Origin: Fusobacterium_C necrophorum
GTDB lineage: Bacteria > Fusobacteriota > Fusobacteriia > Fusobacteriales > Fusobacteriaceae
Assembly: GCF_900104395.1 (NCBI RefSeq)
Contig: NZ_FMXX01000012.1
Length of the DNA stretch: 64,000 nucleotides
Direction: 5' to 3' (one strand)
The translations under genes and the position numbers were made by a program. Shown here one piece after another: positions 33,941-42,871 of this stretch; within the stretch, counting starts at the first letter, position 1; each line of letters opens with the position of its first letter. Below the pieces are notes generated by a model. That model was given only the letters and a program-made list of their open reading frames with translations. It was not told the DNA's origin and ran no database searches.

Positions 33941-34734
33941 GTTCAGGATTATATTCAATGGAAAAAAGGGATTTCGATACTACCCTAGATTTAACAAAAA
34001 TCAAACCTTATGGAGATACGATGAACGACGGAAAGGTGCAAATGAGTTTTACCTTACCGGTTCCGTGTAATGAAAAAGGAGTGGAAGCAGCTCTATTGTT
34101 AGCAAAACAAATGGGATTTGTAGCCCCTGCAGTTGCTTTTTCAGGTTCTTTGGATAAACAATTCTCTTATTATGTAGTGTACGGAGCGACTTCTTATACC
34201 GTAGACTATACGGCTATCAAGGTGCAGGCTTTGGAAATCAACACTATGGATATGCATGAGTGTGAAAAATATATTGAAGAACACTTTGACAGAGACATTG
34301 TTATTGTAGGAGCAAGTACAGGAACGGATGCTCACACTGTAGGAATTGATGCTATTATGAACATGAAGGGATATGCAGGGCATTATGGATTGGAACGATA
34401 CAAAGGGATTGAAGCTTACAATTTAGGAAGCCAAATTCCGAATGAAGAATTTATCCAAAAAGCCATTGAACTGAAGGCAGATGTTCTTTTGGTGTCTCAA
34501 ACGGTAACCCAAAAAGACGTTCATATTCAAAATATGACCAATTTGGTGGAATTGCTGGAAGCGGAAGGATTGCGGGACAAGGTAATTTTGATTGCCGGAG
34601 GAGCGAGAATTACCAACGATCTTGCAAAAGAATTAGGATATGATGCAGGATTCGGACCGGGAAAATATGCAGATGACGTTGCCACGTATGCTTTAGAAGA
34701 AATGGTGGCAAGAGGAATGGGAAAGAAAAAATAA
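33937..34734 (+). CDS. kamE: Lysine 5,6-aminomutase beta subunit (B12- and PLP-binding)
   Basis: 265 residues. The Rossmann B12 domain has the cobalt-ligand motif DAHTVG with His133; Lys144 in MNMKG matches the lysine known to bind PLP in the clostridial enzyme. C-terminal GGARITNDLAKELGYDAGFGPG closes the B12 domain. Last gene of the operon, followed by a terminator. Depends on B12, compatible with cobQ at 1447. Confidence 0.95.
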   Translation: MSSGLYSMEKRDFDTTLDLTKIKPYGDTMNDGKVQMSFTLPVPCNEKGVEAALLLAKQMGFVAPAVAFSGSLDKQFSYYVVYGATSYTVDYTAIKVQALEINTMDMHECEKYIEEHFDRDIVIVGASTGTDAHTVGIDAIMNMKGYAGHYGLERYKGIEAYNLGSQIPNEEFIQKAIELKADVLLVSQTVTQKDVHIQNMTNLVELLEAEGLRDKVILIAGGARITNDLAKELGYDAGFGPGKYADDVATYALEEMVARGMGKKK

Positions 34735-34758
34735 GATAATACTAAATAAACTCTCAAG

Positions 34759-34800
34759 ATACCGATATGAGTAAAAGCTTGTCTCGGTATTTTATTTTAT
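34759..34800 (+). terminator. Terminator of the lysine operon
   Basis: ATACCGA / TCGGTAT stem with an 18-base loop, then TTTATTTTATAC. Confidence 0.7.
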
Positions 34801-34821
34801 ACTTTTTTTTTTCCGGATTTG

Positions 34822-34830
34822 TGTTATAAT
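34822..34830 (+). promoter_or_regulatory. Extended -10 promoter of L,D-transpeptidase gene
   Basis: TGTTATAAT. It falls inside the upstream extension of the reading frame, which supports the later start at 34888. Confidence 0.55.
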
Positions 34831-34887
34831 AAGAATAATATGGCAGTATGCCTATTGGGAATCGAAGCAGGGGAGGAAAATAAATAT

Positions 34888-36042
34888 ATGAGACGATGGG
34901 TATTGGTTGCATGCTTGACTTTTTTTAGTGTAACTTCAATAACAAAGGCGGAAGAATGGACAAAAGTATCATTGTATGATAATAAAATTCCTAGTAGTGT
35001 AAAAATGAATTTAAAATATAAAGGAGAACATCCTGACATTGTGGATTATGTATTTGTGAGCTCCAGAACTGCAAATATTAGGGATTATCCGGGAATGGAG
35101 GGAAATATTATTGAAAAATATTCTTATAACGATAAACTTCCCTTATTGGAAAAAATTTATGTAAAAGGAAATTATTGGTATAAGGTAAGAACTCCGAAAG
35201 GAAATGAGGGTTACATTGCAGCGAGTGTTTCTCAAAAAAGAAATTTTCGTTTTGACATGGCTTTAGATAAAATAAAAAGTTTAGAGAATTTTTTAGCGAC
35301 AGAGAAAGCGGCAGGAAGAAAAATTGCGGCAGTCAATTCCTATGCACCGAACCCAAATCACTTGGATTTGCAAAAAAATAAAGATAAATATGGAACGTCT
35401 GCGGATCAAAATACAGCAGGGACAAATGATGCGGGAGAAACCATTTATATTCCGGATCGTTCTTTGGTGTCTATCCAAAGTTCCGGAGCAGGGAGCTCAA
35501 GGGTAAAAGCTCTATCGGTTCCTGAAATATTGACAGTTTCCAATCGAAATATCAGTTATGCAAATATTCCAAATACCAATTTCAATAAAGTGATTGCGAT
35601 TGACAGTAAAAATCAAAACTTTATTGTTTTTGAAAAACAGGAAGGAGAGTGGGAAGTCATTTCCTATGTCTACAGTAAAACGGGAATGGACAGTAAGCTA
35701 GGATTTGAAACGCCGAAAGGATTTTTCAGTACGGCAATGGGAAAATATGTTATGCCCTATAACGATGAAAACGGTCAAAAGCAAGGGGCTGCAAAATATG
35801 CTCTTCGTTTTTGTGGAGGGGGATATATTCACGGGACTCCCATCAATGATGTAGAGGAAGTGAATCGGGAATTTTTTATGAAACAAAAAGAATTTACTTT
35901 GGGAACCTATTCGGGTACCAGAAAATGTATTCGAACGAGCGAACCACATGCGAAGTTTCTTTTTGATTGGGTCATTAAAAAACCCAATAGAAGTGCCAAT
36001 GCACAAAATTTAACAGATAACTTGGTGGTAATTGTATTTTAA
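34888..36042 (+). CDS. Secreted L,D-transpeptidase (YkuD) with SH3-like domain
   Basis: About 384 residues from ATG 34888 (GGGGAGGAAA upstream). Signal peptide MRRWVLVACLTFFSVTSITKA with cleavage expected near KAEE. An SH3b domain follows (about residues 50-115, SSRTANIRDYPG to GYIAAS). The YkuD catalytic domain has GGYIHGTP and the cysteine in SGTRKCIRTSEP. The usual SxGCxR motif is changed: Lys replaces the Gly before Cys. It likely cross-links peptidoglycan in the periplasm. Downstream is an OmpA-like peptidoglycan-binding lipoprotein. Confidence 0.85.
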   Translation: MRRWVLVACLTFFSVTSITKAEEWTKVSLYDNKIPSSVKMNLKYKGEHPDIVDYVFVSSRTANIRDYPGMEGNIIEKYSYNDKLPLLEKIYVKGNYWYKVRTPKGNEGYIAASVSQKRNFRFDMALDKIKSLENFLATEKAAGRKIAAVNSYAPNPNHLDLQKNKDKYGTSADQNTAGTNDAGETIYIPDRSLVSIQSSGAGSSRVKALSVPEILTVSNRNISYANIPNTNFNKVIAIDSKNQNFIVFEKQEGEWEVISYVYSKTGMDSKLGFETPKGFFSTAMGKYVMPYNDENGQKQGAAKYALRFCGGGYIHGTPINDVEEVNREFFMKQKEFTLGTYSGTRKCIRTSEPHAKFLFDWVIKKPNRSANAQNLTDNLVVIVF

Positions 36043-36061
36043 ATACGGAAATGGAGGAATT

Positions 36062-36613
36062 ATGAAGAAATATTTAGGAATGACTGTACTTTTAGCCTCT
36101 TTTGTTTTGGCAGCTTGTGGAAAAACTTCCAATACAAGTGTTCGTGATTTGTCGACAGAAGGAAATCAAAATTTTGCCATTGAGGATATCGACACGGCAA
36201 AGAAACCTCTGGAGGATATTATTGTATTCAATCAAGATGGAGTGACCATTCGAAGAGAAGGAAACAATCTTATTTTGTCCATGCCTGAACTTATTTTATT
36301 TGATTTCGATAAGTATGAGGTAAAAGATGGAATTAAGCCTAGCTTGCGAACTTTGGCGAATGCTTTGGGGGCAAATTCGGATATTAAAATTAAAATAGAC
36401 GGTTATACGGATTTTATTGGAAGTGAAGGATATAATTTGGAATTATCAGTCAATCGAGCGAAGGCGATTAAGTCTTATTTGGTAAATCATGGTGCGATTG
36501 AAAACAATATTTCTATAGAGGGCTATGGAAAGCAAAATCCAGTTGCTTCTAACGCTACAGAGTCAGGTAGAGCTAGAAATCGAAGAGTAGAGTTTATTAT
36601 ATCAAGAAGTTAA
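36062..36613 (+). CDS. OmpA-family peptidoglycan-binding lipoprotein
   Basis: 183 residues from ATG 36062. Lipoprotein signal with lipobox LAAC (MKKYLGMTVLLASFVLAAC). C-terminal OmpA domain from about residue 75: FDFDKYEVK, DGYTDFIGSEGYNLELSVNRA, and GRARNRRVEFII, containing the Asp and Arg that bind diaminopimelate-type peptide. It resembles Pal/YiaD proteins that link the outer membrane to the wall. It begins 20 bases after the L,D-transpeptidase gene. Confidence 0.88.
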   Translation: MKKYLGMTVLLASFVLAACGKTSNTSVRDLSTEGNQNFAIEDIDTAKKPLEDIIVFNQDGVTIRREGNNLILSMPELILFDFDKYEVKDGIKPSLRTLANALGANSDIKIKIDGYTDFIGSEGYNLELSVNRAKAIKSYLVNHGAIENNISIEGYGKQNPVASNATESGRARNRRVEFIISRS

Positions 36614-36621
36614 AATGGAAA

Positions 36622-36657
36622 AGTTGTTTTCATAGGAATATGGAAGCAACTTTTTTT
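36622..36657 (+). terminator. Terminator after OmpA lipoprotein gene
   Basis: AGTTGTTTTC / GGAAGCAACT stem (G-U pairs), 10-base loop, seven T. Confidence 0.65.
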
Positions 36658-36685
36658 GACAAAGAGAAAAGAATTAGGAGGGAAA

Positions 36686-37924
36686 ATGCTAGCAAGACAT
36701 TATCAGGGAAAAAAATTCAGTGACGAAGTGTTTTCTACTGCTCAAAGAGCAAAGGAAGCCATAGATAAGTATGGGAAAGAGGCGGTATTCAATGCTACTT
36801 TAGGTTCTTTATATGATGAGGAAGAAAATTTAGTGGTATTTGATGTGGTAAGGCAAATGTTTCGTGAGCTTCCCCTGACGGAATTTACAGCCTATACTCC
36901 TCATTTTACGGGAAGTGAAGCCTATAAGGAGACTGTAAAAAAGACCGTGTTGGGAGAATCGTATCGGAAGGAGTATCCAAATTATTTTTTCTCCGTGATT
37001 GGGACTCCGGGAGGAACGGGAGCCTTAAGCAATACTATTAAAAACTATTTAAATCATGGAGAAAAAATTCTTCTTCCGGAGAGGATGTGGGGACCTTACA
37101 AGGCAATGGCAAAGGAAGCGGGAGGAAGTTTTGACTGCTATGCTTTATTCAATGAAAAAAACACCTTTCATCTATCCAATTTTGAGGAAAAAGTAAAAAC
37201 GTTATCGAGAGAACAAGAAAGTTTAGTGGTTGTTATCAATGATCCCTGTCAAAATCCGACCGGTTTTAAATTAAGTCAGGAAGAATGGCTGGCTGTCATG
37301 AGAATTTTAAAAGAGGCGGCGAAGCAAAGCAATATTATTTTAATCAAGGATATTGCCTATAAAGATTTTGATACTCCGGAATATGAAGAAAGAAGTGTTC
37401 TATCCGAATTACCGGAAAATATGCTGCTAGTATATGCTTTCAGCTTATCGAAGTCTCTAGGAATTTACGGAATGAGGGCGGGGGCTCAATTGGCAATTTC
37501 TTCGAGTAAGGAATGGATAGAAGAATTCGAGACGGCAGCAGCGTTTTCTTGTAGAGCTACTTGGTCGAATGCTTCTAGAGGTGGAATGGAGATGTTTGTA
37601 AAAATTATGGAAACTCCATCTTTGAGGGAACAACTTTGGGAAGAACAAAAAAAATATGAAAAGTTATTATTGGAAAGAGCCGAAATTTTCATCACGGAAG
37701 CAAAAGAATGTCACTTGGATATTTTACCTTATAGGAGCGGTTTTTTCTTGACGATTCCTGTGGGGGAAAAGATAAGAGAAGTGACGAGAGAATTGGAACA
37801 ACAGAATATTTTTACCATTGTCTTTGAGGATGCAATTCGGATTGCTATTTGCGGAATTCCAAAAAGAAAATTAAGGGGTTTGGCAAAAAAAATAAAGGAC
37901 ACAATAGAAGGTTTGAAAGGGTGA
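36686..37924 (+). CDS. PLP-dependent aminotransferase class I/II (aspartate-aminotransferase-like)
   Basis: 412 residues from ATG 36686, with TAGGAGGG 4 bases upstream; the frame further up has no ribosome site. Fold type I markers: NDPCQNPTGF, ILIKDIAYKDFD, and the PLP lysine in FSLSKSLGIYGMRAG. The substrate cannot be told; tyrosine/aspartate aminotransferase-like. It lies 8 bases before the fumarase genes, so it may supply or use oxaloacetate/aspartate in the same route. Confidence 0.82.
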   Translation: MLARHYQGKKFSDEVFSTAQRAKEAIDKYGKEAVFNATLGSLYDEEENLVVFDVVRQMFRELPLTEFTAYTPHFTGSEAYKETVKKTVLGESYRKEYPNYFFSVIGTPGGTGALSNTIKNYLNHGEKILLPERMWGPYKAMAKEAGGSFDCYALFNEKNTFHLSNFEEKVKTLSREQESLVVVINDPCQNPTGFKLSQEEWLAVMRILKEAAKQSNIILIKDIAYKDFDTPEYEERSVLSELPENMLLVYAFSLSKSLGIYGMRAGAQLAISSSKEWIEEFETAAAFSCRATWSNASRGGMEMFVKIMETPSLREQLWEEQKKYEKLLLERAEIFITEAKECHLDILPYRSGFFLTIPVGEKIREVTRELEQQNIFTIVFEDAIRIAICGIPKRKLRGLAKKIKDTIEGLKG

Positions 37925-37932
37925 GTTAGGAA

Positions 37933-38778
37933 ATGAAAAAGCTTGATTTGTCTATGGTAACAAATGAAGTAGAAAAGATGTGTATGGCAGCAAATTACTA
38001 TGTAGATCCCGAAGTGTTGAAAAAAATAAACAGAGCTTATAGAGAGACGGAAAAATCTCCTCTGGCAAAAAATGTATTACAGCAGATTTTAGAAAATGAT
38101 GCCATTGCAGAAGAAGAACGGGTGCCTATGTGTCAGGACACCGGAATGGCAGTGATATTTTTGGAAATAGGAACGGAAGTATACATTCCCGGAGATATTT
38201 ATGAAGCCATTCAAGAGGGAGTTCGTCGAGGCTATACGAATGGATATTTACGAAAATCTATGGTAAAACATCCTTTGGATAGAGTGAACACCAAAGACAA
38301 TACTCCGGCCATTATTCATACGAAAATGATTGCAGGCTCCAATCAAGTGAAGATTGTTTTGGCTCCGAAAGGAGGAGGCTCTGAAAATATGAGTCTGGTA
38401 AAAATGTTAAAGCCGGCGGACGGAATAGAGGGGGTTAAAAAATTAGTTTTGGAATTGGTTTCCCATGCCGGAGGAAATCCCTGTCCTCCCATTACAGTTG
38501 GAGTAGGAATTGGAGGAAGTTTTGAAAAAGCGGCTTTACTTGCAAAGGAAGCCTTGCTTCGAGATATCAATGATAAGAGTTCCGACCCGATTGCAGCCTC
38601 TTTGGAAGAAGAGTTATTGGAAAAAATCAATAAATTGGGGATAGGTCCTCTTGGTTTAGGAGGAAATACTACGGCTTTGGCAGTCAAAGTAAATGTCTTT
38701 CCCTGCCATATTGCCTGTTTGCCTGTAGCTGTGAATTTAAACTGTCATGCGGTACGACACCAAGAAGTGATTTTATAA
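37933..38778 (+). CDS. fumA: Class I fumarate hydratase, alpha subunit
   Basis: [4Fe-4S] hydro-lyase N-terminal subunit. 281 residues with cluster cysteines in VPMCQDTG, GGNPCPP and FPCHIAC. Two-subunit fumarases of anaerobes split exactly at this point; L(+)-tartrate dehydratase is the main alternative. GGAG-poor but acceptable ribosome site (TTAGGAA). Operon: aminotransferase, alpha, beta, glpP. Confidence 0.85.
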   Translation: MKKLDLSMVTNEVEKMCMAANYYVDPEVLKKINRAYRETEKSPLAKNVLQQILENDAIAEEERVPMCQDTGMAVIFLEIGTEVYIPGDIYEAIQEGVRRGYTNGYLRKSMVKHPLDRVNTKDNTPAIIHTKMIAGSNQVKIVLAPKGGGSENMSLVKMLKPADGIEGVKKLVLELVSHAGGNPCPPITVGVGIGGSFEKAALLAKEALLRDINDKSSDPIAASLEEELLEKINKLGIGPLGLGGNTTALAVKVNVFPCHIACLPVAVNLNCHAVRHQEVIL

Positions 38779-38787
38779 GGAGGAAGT

Positions 38788-39342
38788 ATGGAATATGCAA
38801 TAAAAACTCCTCTTAGAGAAGAGGTTATTCAAACATTAAAAATCGGAGATGTCGTAAAAATTACCGGAACGATTTATACAGCTCGAGATGCAGCCCATGC
38901 CAGACTGGTAAAATTGATAGAAGAAGGGAAAGAGCTTCCTTTTTCCTTGGAAGGACAAATCATTTACTATGTGGGACCGACTCCTGCAAAACCCGGTTGT
39001 GTGATTGGAAGTGCAGGACCTACCACGAGTTATCGTATGGATCCCTATGCTCCTATTTTAATGCAGCACGGATTGAAAGGAATGATAGGAAAAGGAGGAC
39101 GTTCTCAAGAAGTGAAAAATAGCATTCAAAAAGAAAGAGCCGTATATTTTGCAGCCGTAGGAGGAGCCGCAGCTTTGATTGCAAAATCTATTCAAAAGGC
39201 AGAATTGATTGCTTATGAGGACCTGGGGGCGGAAGCCATTCGAAAATTGGAAGTCAAAGATTTTCCGGCTATTGTAGTAAATGATATGTATGGTGGAGAT
39301 TTGTATGAAGAGGGAAGAAAGCAATATATGGAGGAAATCTGA
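38788..39342 (+). CDS. fumB: Class I fumarate hydratase, beta subunit
   Basis: 184 residues, the swivelling C-terminal domain of class I fumarases (YVGPTPAKPGCVIGSAGPTTSYRM and MIGKGGR). AAGGAGG precedes it, 9 bases after the alpha subunit. The downstream glpP starts 1 base after its stop, so glpP is probably cotranscribed with fumarase. Confidence 0.87.
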   Translation: MEYAIKTPLREEVIQTLKIGDVVKITGTIYTARDAAHARLVKLIEEGKELPFSLEGQIIYYVGPTPAKPGCVIGSAGPTTSYRMDPYAPILMQHGLKGMIGKGGRSQEVKNSIQKERAVYFAAVGGAAALIAKSIQKAELIAYEDLGAEAIRKLEVKDFPAIVVNDMYGGDLYEEGRKQYMEEI

Positions 39343-39343
39343 T

Positions 39344-39904
39344 ATGACAATAGAAGAACTATTGGAAGCGAGTCCTGTAATTCCGGCTATTAAAAATGAT
39401 ATTTCTTTGGAGAAAGCCATTGCCTCCGATTCCGAGATTGTGTTTGTTATCATGGCAAATTTATTAAACATAGAGAGCATTGTGAATAGTCTGAAAGAGG
39501 CGGGGAAAAAAGTATTTATCCATGTGGATATGATAGAGGGGCTTTCCAGCTCAAATTACGGAGTGGAGTACATTGTGGAAAAGATACAACCTTTCGGAAT
39601 TATTACGACAAAACATAATATTGTATCTTTTGCAGTAAAAATGAAGGTTCCGGTCATTCAACGCTTTTTCATCTTGGATTCTTTTTCTTATGAAAAGACC
39701 TTATTGCATATTCAGGAAAATAAACCGACAGCAGTCGAAATTTTACCCGGTTTAATGCCTAAAATATTGTATTCCTTATCGACAAAAATAGATAGACCTT
39801 TGATTACCGGAGGCTTGATTGCCAGCAAAGAAGATATTGTAAGTGCTTTATCAGCAGGAGCCTGTGCAGTTTCAACTACAGATACTGAGCTTTGGAATAT
39901 TTAA
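39344..39904 (+). CDS. glpP: Glycerol-3-phosphate-responsive antiterminator
   Basis: 186 residues from ATG 39344 (GGAGGA 8 bases upstream). The GlpP family is an RNA-binding antiterminator activated by glycerol 3-phosphate. Motifs: FVIMANLLNIESIV, HVDMIEGLSSS, IITTKHNIV, EILPGLMPK and LITGGLI. Its likely targets are the hairpin leaders at 41995, 45704 and 48100, each ahead of a glycerol gene set. It lies between fumarase and dhaK. Confidence 0.92.
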   Translation: MTIEELLEASPVIPAIKNDISLEKAIASDSEIVFVIMANLLNIESIVNSLKEAGKKVFIHVDMIEGLSSSNYGVEYIVEKIQPFGIITTKHNIVSFAVKMKVPVIQRFFILDSFSYEKTLLHIQENKPTAVEILPGLMPKILYSLSTKIDRPLITGGLIASKEDIVSALSAGACAVSTTDTELWNI

Positions 39905-39933
39905 TTGACTTTTCTAAAAAAATGAAGTAAGAA
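39905..39933 (+). promoter_or_regulatory. Probable dhaK promoter, related to the glycerol-leader promoters
   Basis: TTGACT (39905-39910) and TAAGAA (39928-39933), 17 bp apart. The stretch closely resembles the promoter at 48100 (TTGACTTTTC, then A-run, ATG, and AAATATCATA), but the ribosome site follows directly, with no leader terminator. Confidence 0.5.
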
Positions 39934-39957
39934 AATATCATAAAAAGGAGGAATTTT

Positions 39958-40944
39958 ATGAAGAAATTGATTAACCAAAGAGAAAATATTGTGGAAGAAG
40001 TGATTCAAGGTATGGTAAAAGCATATCCCGATAAACTTAGTAGGATAGAGGGAGAGCCTATTATCTTTCGAAAAGAAAAAAAGCAGGGAAAGGTTGCCCT
40101 GATTAGCGGAGGAGGAAGTGGACATGAACCTTCTCATGCAGGCTATGTGGGATATGGAATGTTGGATGCTGCCGTCTGTGGAGAAATTTTTACCTCTCCG
40201 GGAGCGGATAAAGTATATCGAGCCATTCAGGAAGTAAATGCAGGGGCAGGCGTTCTTTTAATTATTAAGAATTATAGCGGAGATGTGATGAACTTTGAAA
40301 TGGCGGCGGAAATGGCAGCTATGGAGGGAATCACGGTAAAACAAGTCGTAGTGGATGACGATATTGCAGTGGAAAATAGTACCTATACTGTGGGAAGAAG
40401 AGGAATTGCAGGAACGGTATTTGTCCATAAAATATTGGGAGCTGCGGCAGAGGCAGGATACTCTTTGGATGCGTTGGTGGACTTGGGAAACCGTTTGGTA
40501 AAGAATATAAAAACAATGGGAATGTCCTTAAAATCCTGTATGGTATTTTCTACAGGAAAACAAAGTTTTGAAATTGGACACGACGAAGTGGAAATTGGGT
40601 TGGGAATTCATGGAGAACCCGGAACACATCGAGAAAAGATGACAACGGCGGATCATTTTACAGAAAAATTATTTGCCCAAATTACTCAGGAAGCTGCTTT
40701 GAAAAAAGGGGAAGAAGTTGCTGTTTTAGTAAATGGATTGGGAGAAACTACCTTAATAGAACTCTTTATCATCAATAATCGTTTACAGGATTTGTTACGG
40801 GAAAAAGAAGTCACAGTTGTTAAAACCTTAGTCGGAAATTATATGACCTCTTTGGATATGGGAGGATTTTCCATCAGTATTGTAAAGTTGGATCAGGAAA
40901 CGAAACAATTATTATTTGCAGAACAAGACACTATAGCATTTTAA
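39958..40944 (+). CDS. dhaK: Dihydroxyacetone kinase subunit K
   Basis: Binds dihydroxyacetone covalently for phosphorylation by DhaL. 328 residues with SGGGSGHEPSHAGYVG at 50-65 and the substrate-binding His in GLGIHGEPGTHR. First of three dha genes with strong AAAGGAGGAA ribosome site. Confidence 0.94.
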   Translation: MKKLINQRENIVEEVIQGMVKAYPDKLSRIEGEPIIFRKEKKQGKVALISGGGSGHEPSHAGYVGYGMLDAAVCGEIFTSPGADKVYRAIQEVNAGAGVLLIIKNYSGDVMNFEMAAEMAAMEGITVKQVVVDDDIAVENSTYTVGRRGIAGTVFVHKILGAAAEAGYSLDALVDLGNRLVKNIKTMGMSLKSCMVFSTGKQSFEIGHDEVEIGLGIHGEPGTHREKMTTADHFTEKLFAQITQEAALKKGEEVAVLVNGLGETTLIELFIINNRLQDLLREKEVTVVKTLVGNYMTSLDMGGFSISIVKLDQETKQLLFAEQDTIAF

Positions 40945-40954
40945 GGAGAGAGAT

Positions 40955-41566
40955 ATGTTATTGGAAATCATCGAAAAGATTGCAGATGAGATTATAAACA
41001 ATAAGGAATATTTAACAGAATTGGATCGAGTCATTGGAGATGGGGATCATGGAGTAAATTTAGCAAGAGGGTTTGAAGAAATCAAGGTACAGTTACCGAC
41101 CTATAGTTCTTTGAGTTATTCCGATATTTTTCAAAAAATGGGAATGGCATTGTTAACAAAAGTTGGAGGAGCTTCTGGAGCGATTTATGGAACTGCATTT
41201 ATGAGTGCCGCTATGTATTGCAAGGGAAAGACGGAATTGGAAAAAGAAGATTTGGTGGCGATCTTGAAAACTATGATTGAGGGAATACAAAAAAGAGGAA
41301 AGGCAACTTTGGGAGAAAAAACCTTATTGGATACTATTTTACCTGTATATGACTTTTTACAAAAGAAATTGGAAGGAGGGGAAGATATTTTTTCAACTCC
41401 GAAAGAAATCCAAAAAATTGCGGAAAAAGGGATGGAATCTACAAAGAATATTATTGCAACGAAAGGGAGAGCTTCTTATGTTGGAGAAAGAAGTTTAGGA
41501 CATATTGATCCGGGAGCGGCATCTTCCTATCTGATGATAAAGGTAATTTGTGAGACAATCAAATAG
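40955..41566 (+). CDS. dhaL: Dihydroxyacetone kinase subunit L (ADP-binding)
   Basis: 203 residues, helical barrel with the Mg/ADP aspartates in VIGDGDHGVNLARGF and the GGASGAIYGTAFM and GRASYVGERSLGHIDPGA loops. ADP stays bound and is rephosphorylated by DhaM. Confidence 0.94.
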   Translation: MLLEIIEKIADEIINNKEYLTELDRVIGDGDHGVNLARGFEEIKVQLPTYSSLSYSDIFQKMGMALLTKVGGASGAIYGTAFMSAAMYCKGKTELEKEDLVAILKTMIEGIQKRGKATLGEKTLLDTILPVYDFLQKKLEGGEDIFSTPKEIQKIAEKGMESTKNIIATKGRASYVGERSLGHIDPGAASSYLMIKVICETIK

Positions 41567-41574
41567 GAGGAAAT

Positions 41575-41979
41575 ATGGTAGGATTTGTAGTAGTGTCACA
41601 TAGCAAGGCATTGGCGGAAGAAGCAATTCGTTTGGCAAATGAAATGAAAAAAGAAAGTTTTCCATTATTAAATGGAAGCGGTATTGAGGGAGAATCTTTT
41701 GGAAGCAATCCTTTTAGGATCAAAGAGACAGTTGAAAAGGCAATGACAGAAAACGGTGTTGTTATTTTTGTGGATTTGGGAAGCTCTGTATTGAATTCTC
41801 AAATTGCTTTGGAATTTTTGGAAGCGGAAGGAAAAGAAATTTCCAAGATTAAAATTGCAGATGCTCCTTTGGTAGAAGGTTTGATTGCAGCTGTTGCTAT
41901 GAATGATACGAAGGCAAGTGTGGAAGATATTTTAACAGAACTGAAAGAGTTTAAACAGTTTTCAAAAATAAATAATTAA
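41575..41979 (+). CDS. dhaM: PTS-dependent dihydroxyacetone phosphotransferase subunit
   Basis: 134 residues, EIIA-Man-like domain only, with the phosphorylated His in VVSHSKALAEE. It has no HPr or EI-like extension, so it takes phosphate from general PTS proteins. Ends the dha operon; the GlpP-type leader at 41995 begins 15 bases later. Confidence 0.92.
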   Translation: MVGFVVVSHSKALAEEAIRLANEMKKESFPLLNGSGIEGESFGSNPFRIKETVEKAMTENGVVIFVDLGSSVLNSQIALEFLEAEGKEISKIKIADAPLVEGLIAAVAMNDTKASVEDILTELKEFKQFSKINN

Positions 41980-41994
41980 CATTGAAAAAATCAC

Positions 41995-42095
41995 TTGATT
42001 TTTGGTTTGGGCTGAGGTATATAAGTAGTAAACCTACATGACAAGTGGAAAAGTGAGTCGCGGTAAAAACGTTTTTATCGTGGCTTTTTATTTTT
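41995..42095 (+). promoter_or_regulatory. GlpP-type leader 1: promoter, conserved leader and terminator
   Basis: TTGATT (41995-42000), 17 bp, TATATA (42018-42023), then a leader containing ATGACAAGTGGAAAAGTGAG. A terminator follows with stem GTCGCGGTAAAAA / TTTTTATCGTGGC (42057-42084) and CTTTTTATTTTT. The same architecture and most bases recur at 45704. Expected role: premature stop unless GlpP with glycerol 3-phosphate binds the leader. Confidence 0.75.
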
Positions 42096-42117
42096 ATATA
42101 ATTTAGAAGGAGGAAAA

Positions 42118-42852
42118 ATGAAAGTTTTTGCGCATCGGGGAGCTTCTGGCTATGCTCCTGAAAATACTCTTGCAGCAATAAAAAAAGCAATAGAACAAGG
42201 AGCAGATGGGATTGAGATTGACATACAGTTTACAAAAGACTGTAAAATTGTAGTATTTCATGATTGGAAAATTAATCGAACGAGCAATGGAAAAGGTTAC
42301 GTTTATGATTTAAATTTTGAGGAGTTACGAGCTTTGGAAATAGGAAGTTGGTATGGGGATGAATATAGAAAAGAAAAAATACCTACATTAGAAGAAATTT
42401 TAGAGTTGATTCCTGAAAATATGATGTTAAATATTGAAATAAAAGATATTTCAAGAGGACATCGTGGAATTGAAGAAAGTATGTTAAAAATTTTGAAAAA
42501 ATTTCCAAATTTAAAAAATAATATTATTGTTTCTTCTTTTCATCATTCTATTATCCAACGTCTTCAAGAATTAGCCCCTGAAATTAAATTAGCCTTATTG
42601 ACAGCAAGTGATTTAGTAGATATTGAAAGTTATTTTAAAAATAATAAATTAGACTGTTTTAGTTATCATCCAGAAGTAAATTTAATAACTAGCAAAACTG
42701 TTGATATTTTACATAAAATGGGAGTCAAAGTTTTTGTTTGGACAATCAATACAGAAGAAGATTTTTTGTATGTACACTCTATAGGAGTCGATGGAGTTAT
42801 TACAAATTATCCAGACATTATGAAGAAATTTGTAATAAAATATAAAGAATAA
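42118..42852 (+). CDS. Cytoplasmic-type glycerophosphodiester phosphodiesterase
   Basis: Hydrolyses glycerophosphodiesters to glycerol 3-phosphate and an alcohol. 244 residues, GDPD barrel with HRGASGYAPENTLAA, GIEIDIQFTKD and VVFHDWKINRT (catalytic His/Glu/Asp). No signal peptide, so the substrate must be imported, presumably by the TRAP system encoded next. Codon use in 42118-45658 is poorer in CCG/TCC than flanking genes. Confidence 0.9.
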   Translation: MKVFAHRGASGYAPENTLAAIKKAIEQGADGIEIDIQFTKDCKIVVFHDWKINRTSNGKGYVYDLNFEELRALEIGSWYGDEYRKEKIPTLEEILELIPENMMLNIEIKDISRGHRGIEESMLKILKKFPNLKNNIIVSSFHHSIIQRLQELAPEIKLALLTASDLVDIESYFKNNKLDCFSYHPEVNLITSKTVDILHKMGVKVFVWTINTEEDFLYVHSIGVDGVITNYPDIMKKFVIKYKE

Positions 42853-42871
42853 TTAATAAGGAGGTTTTTTC

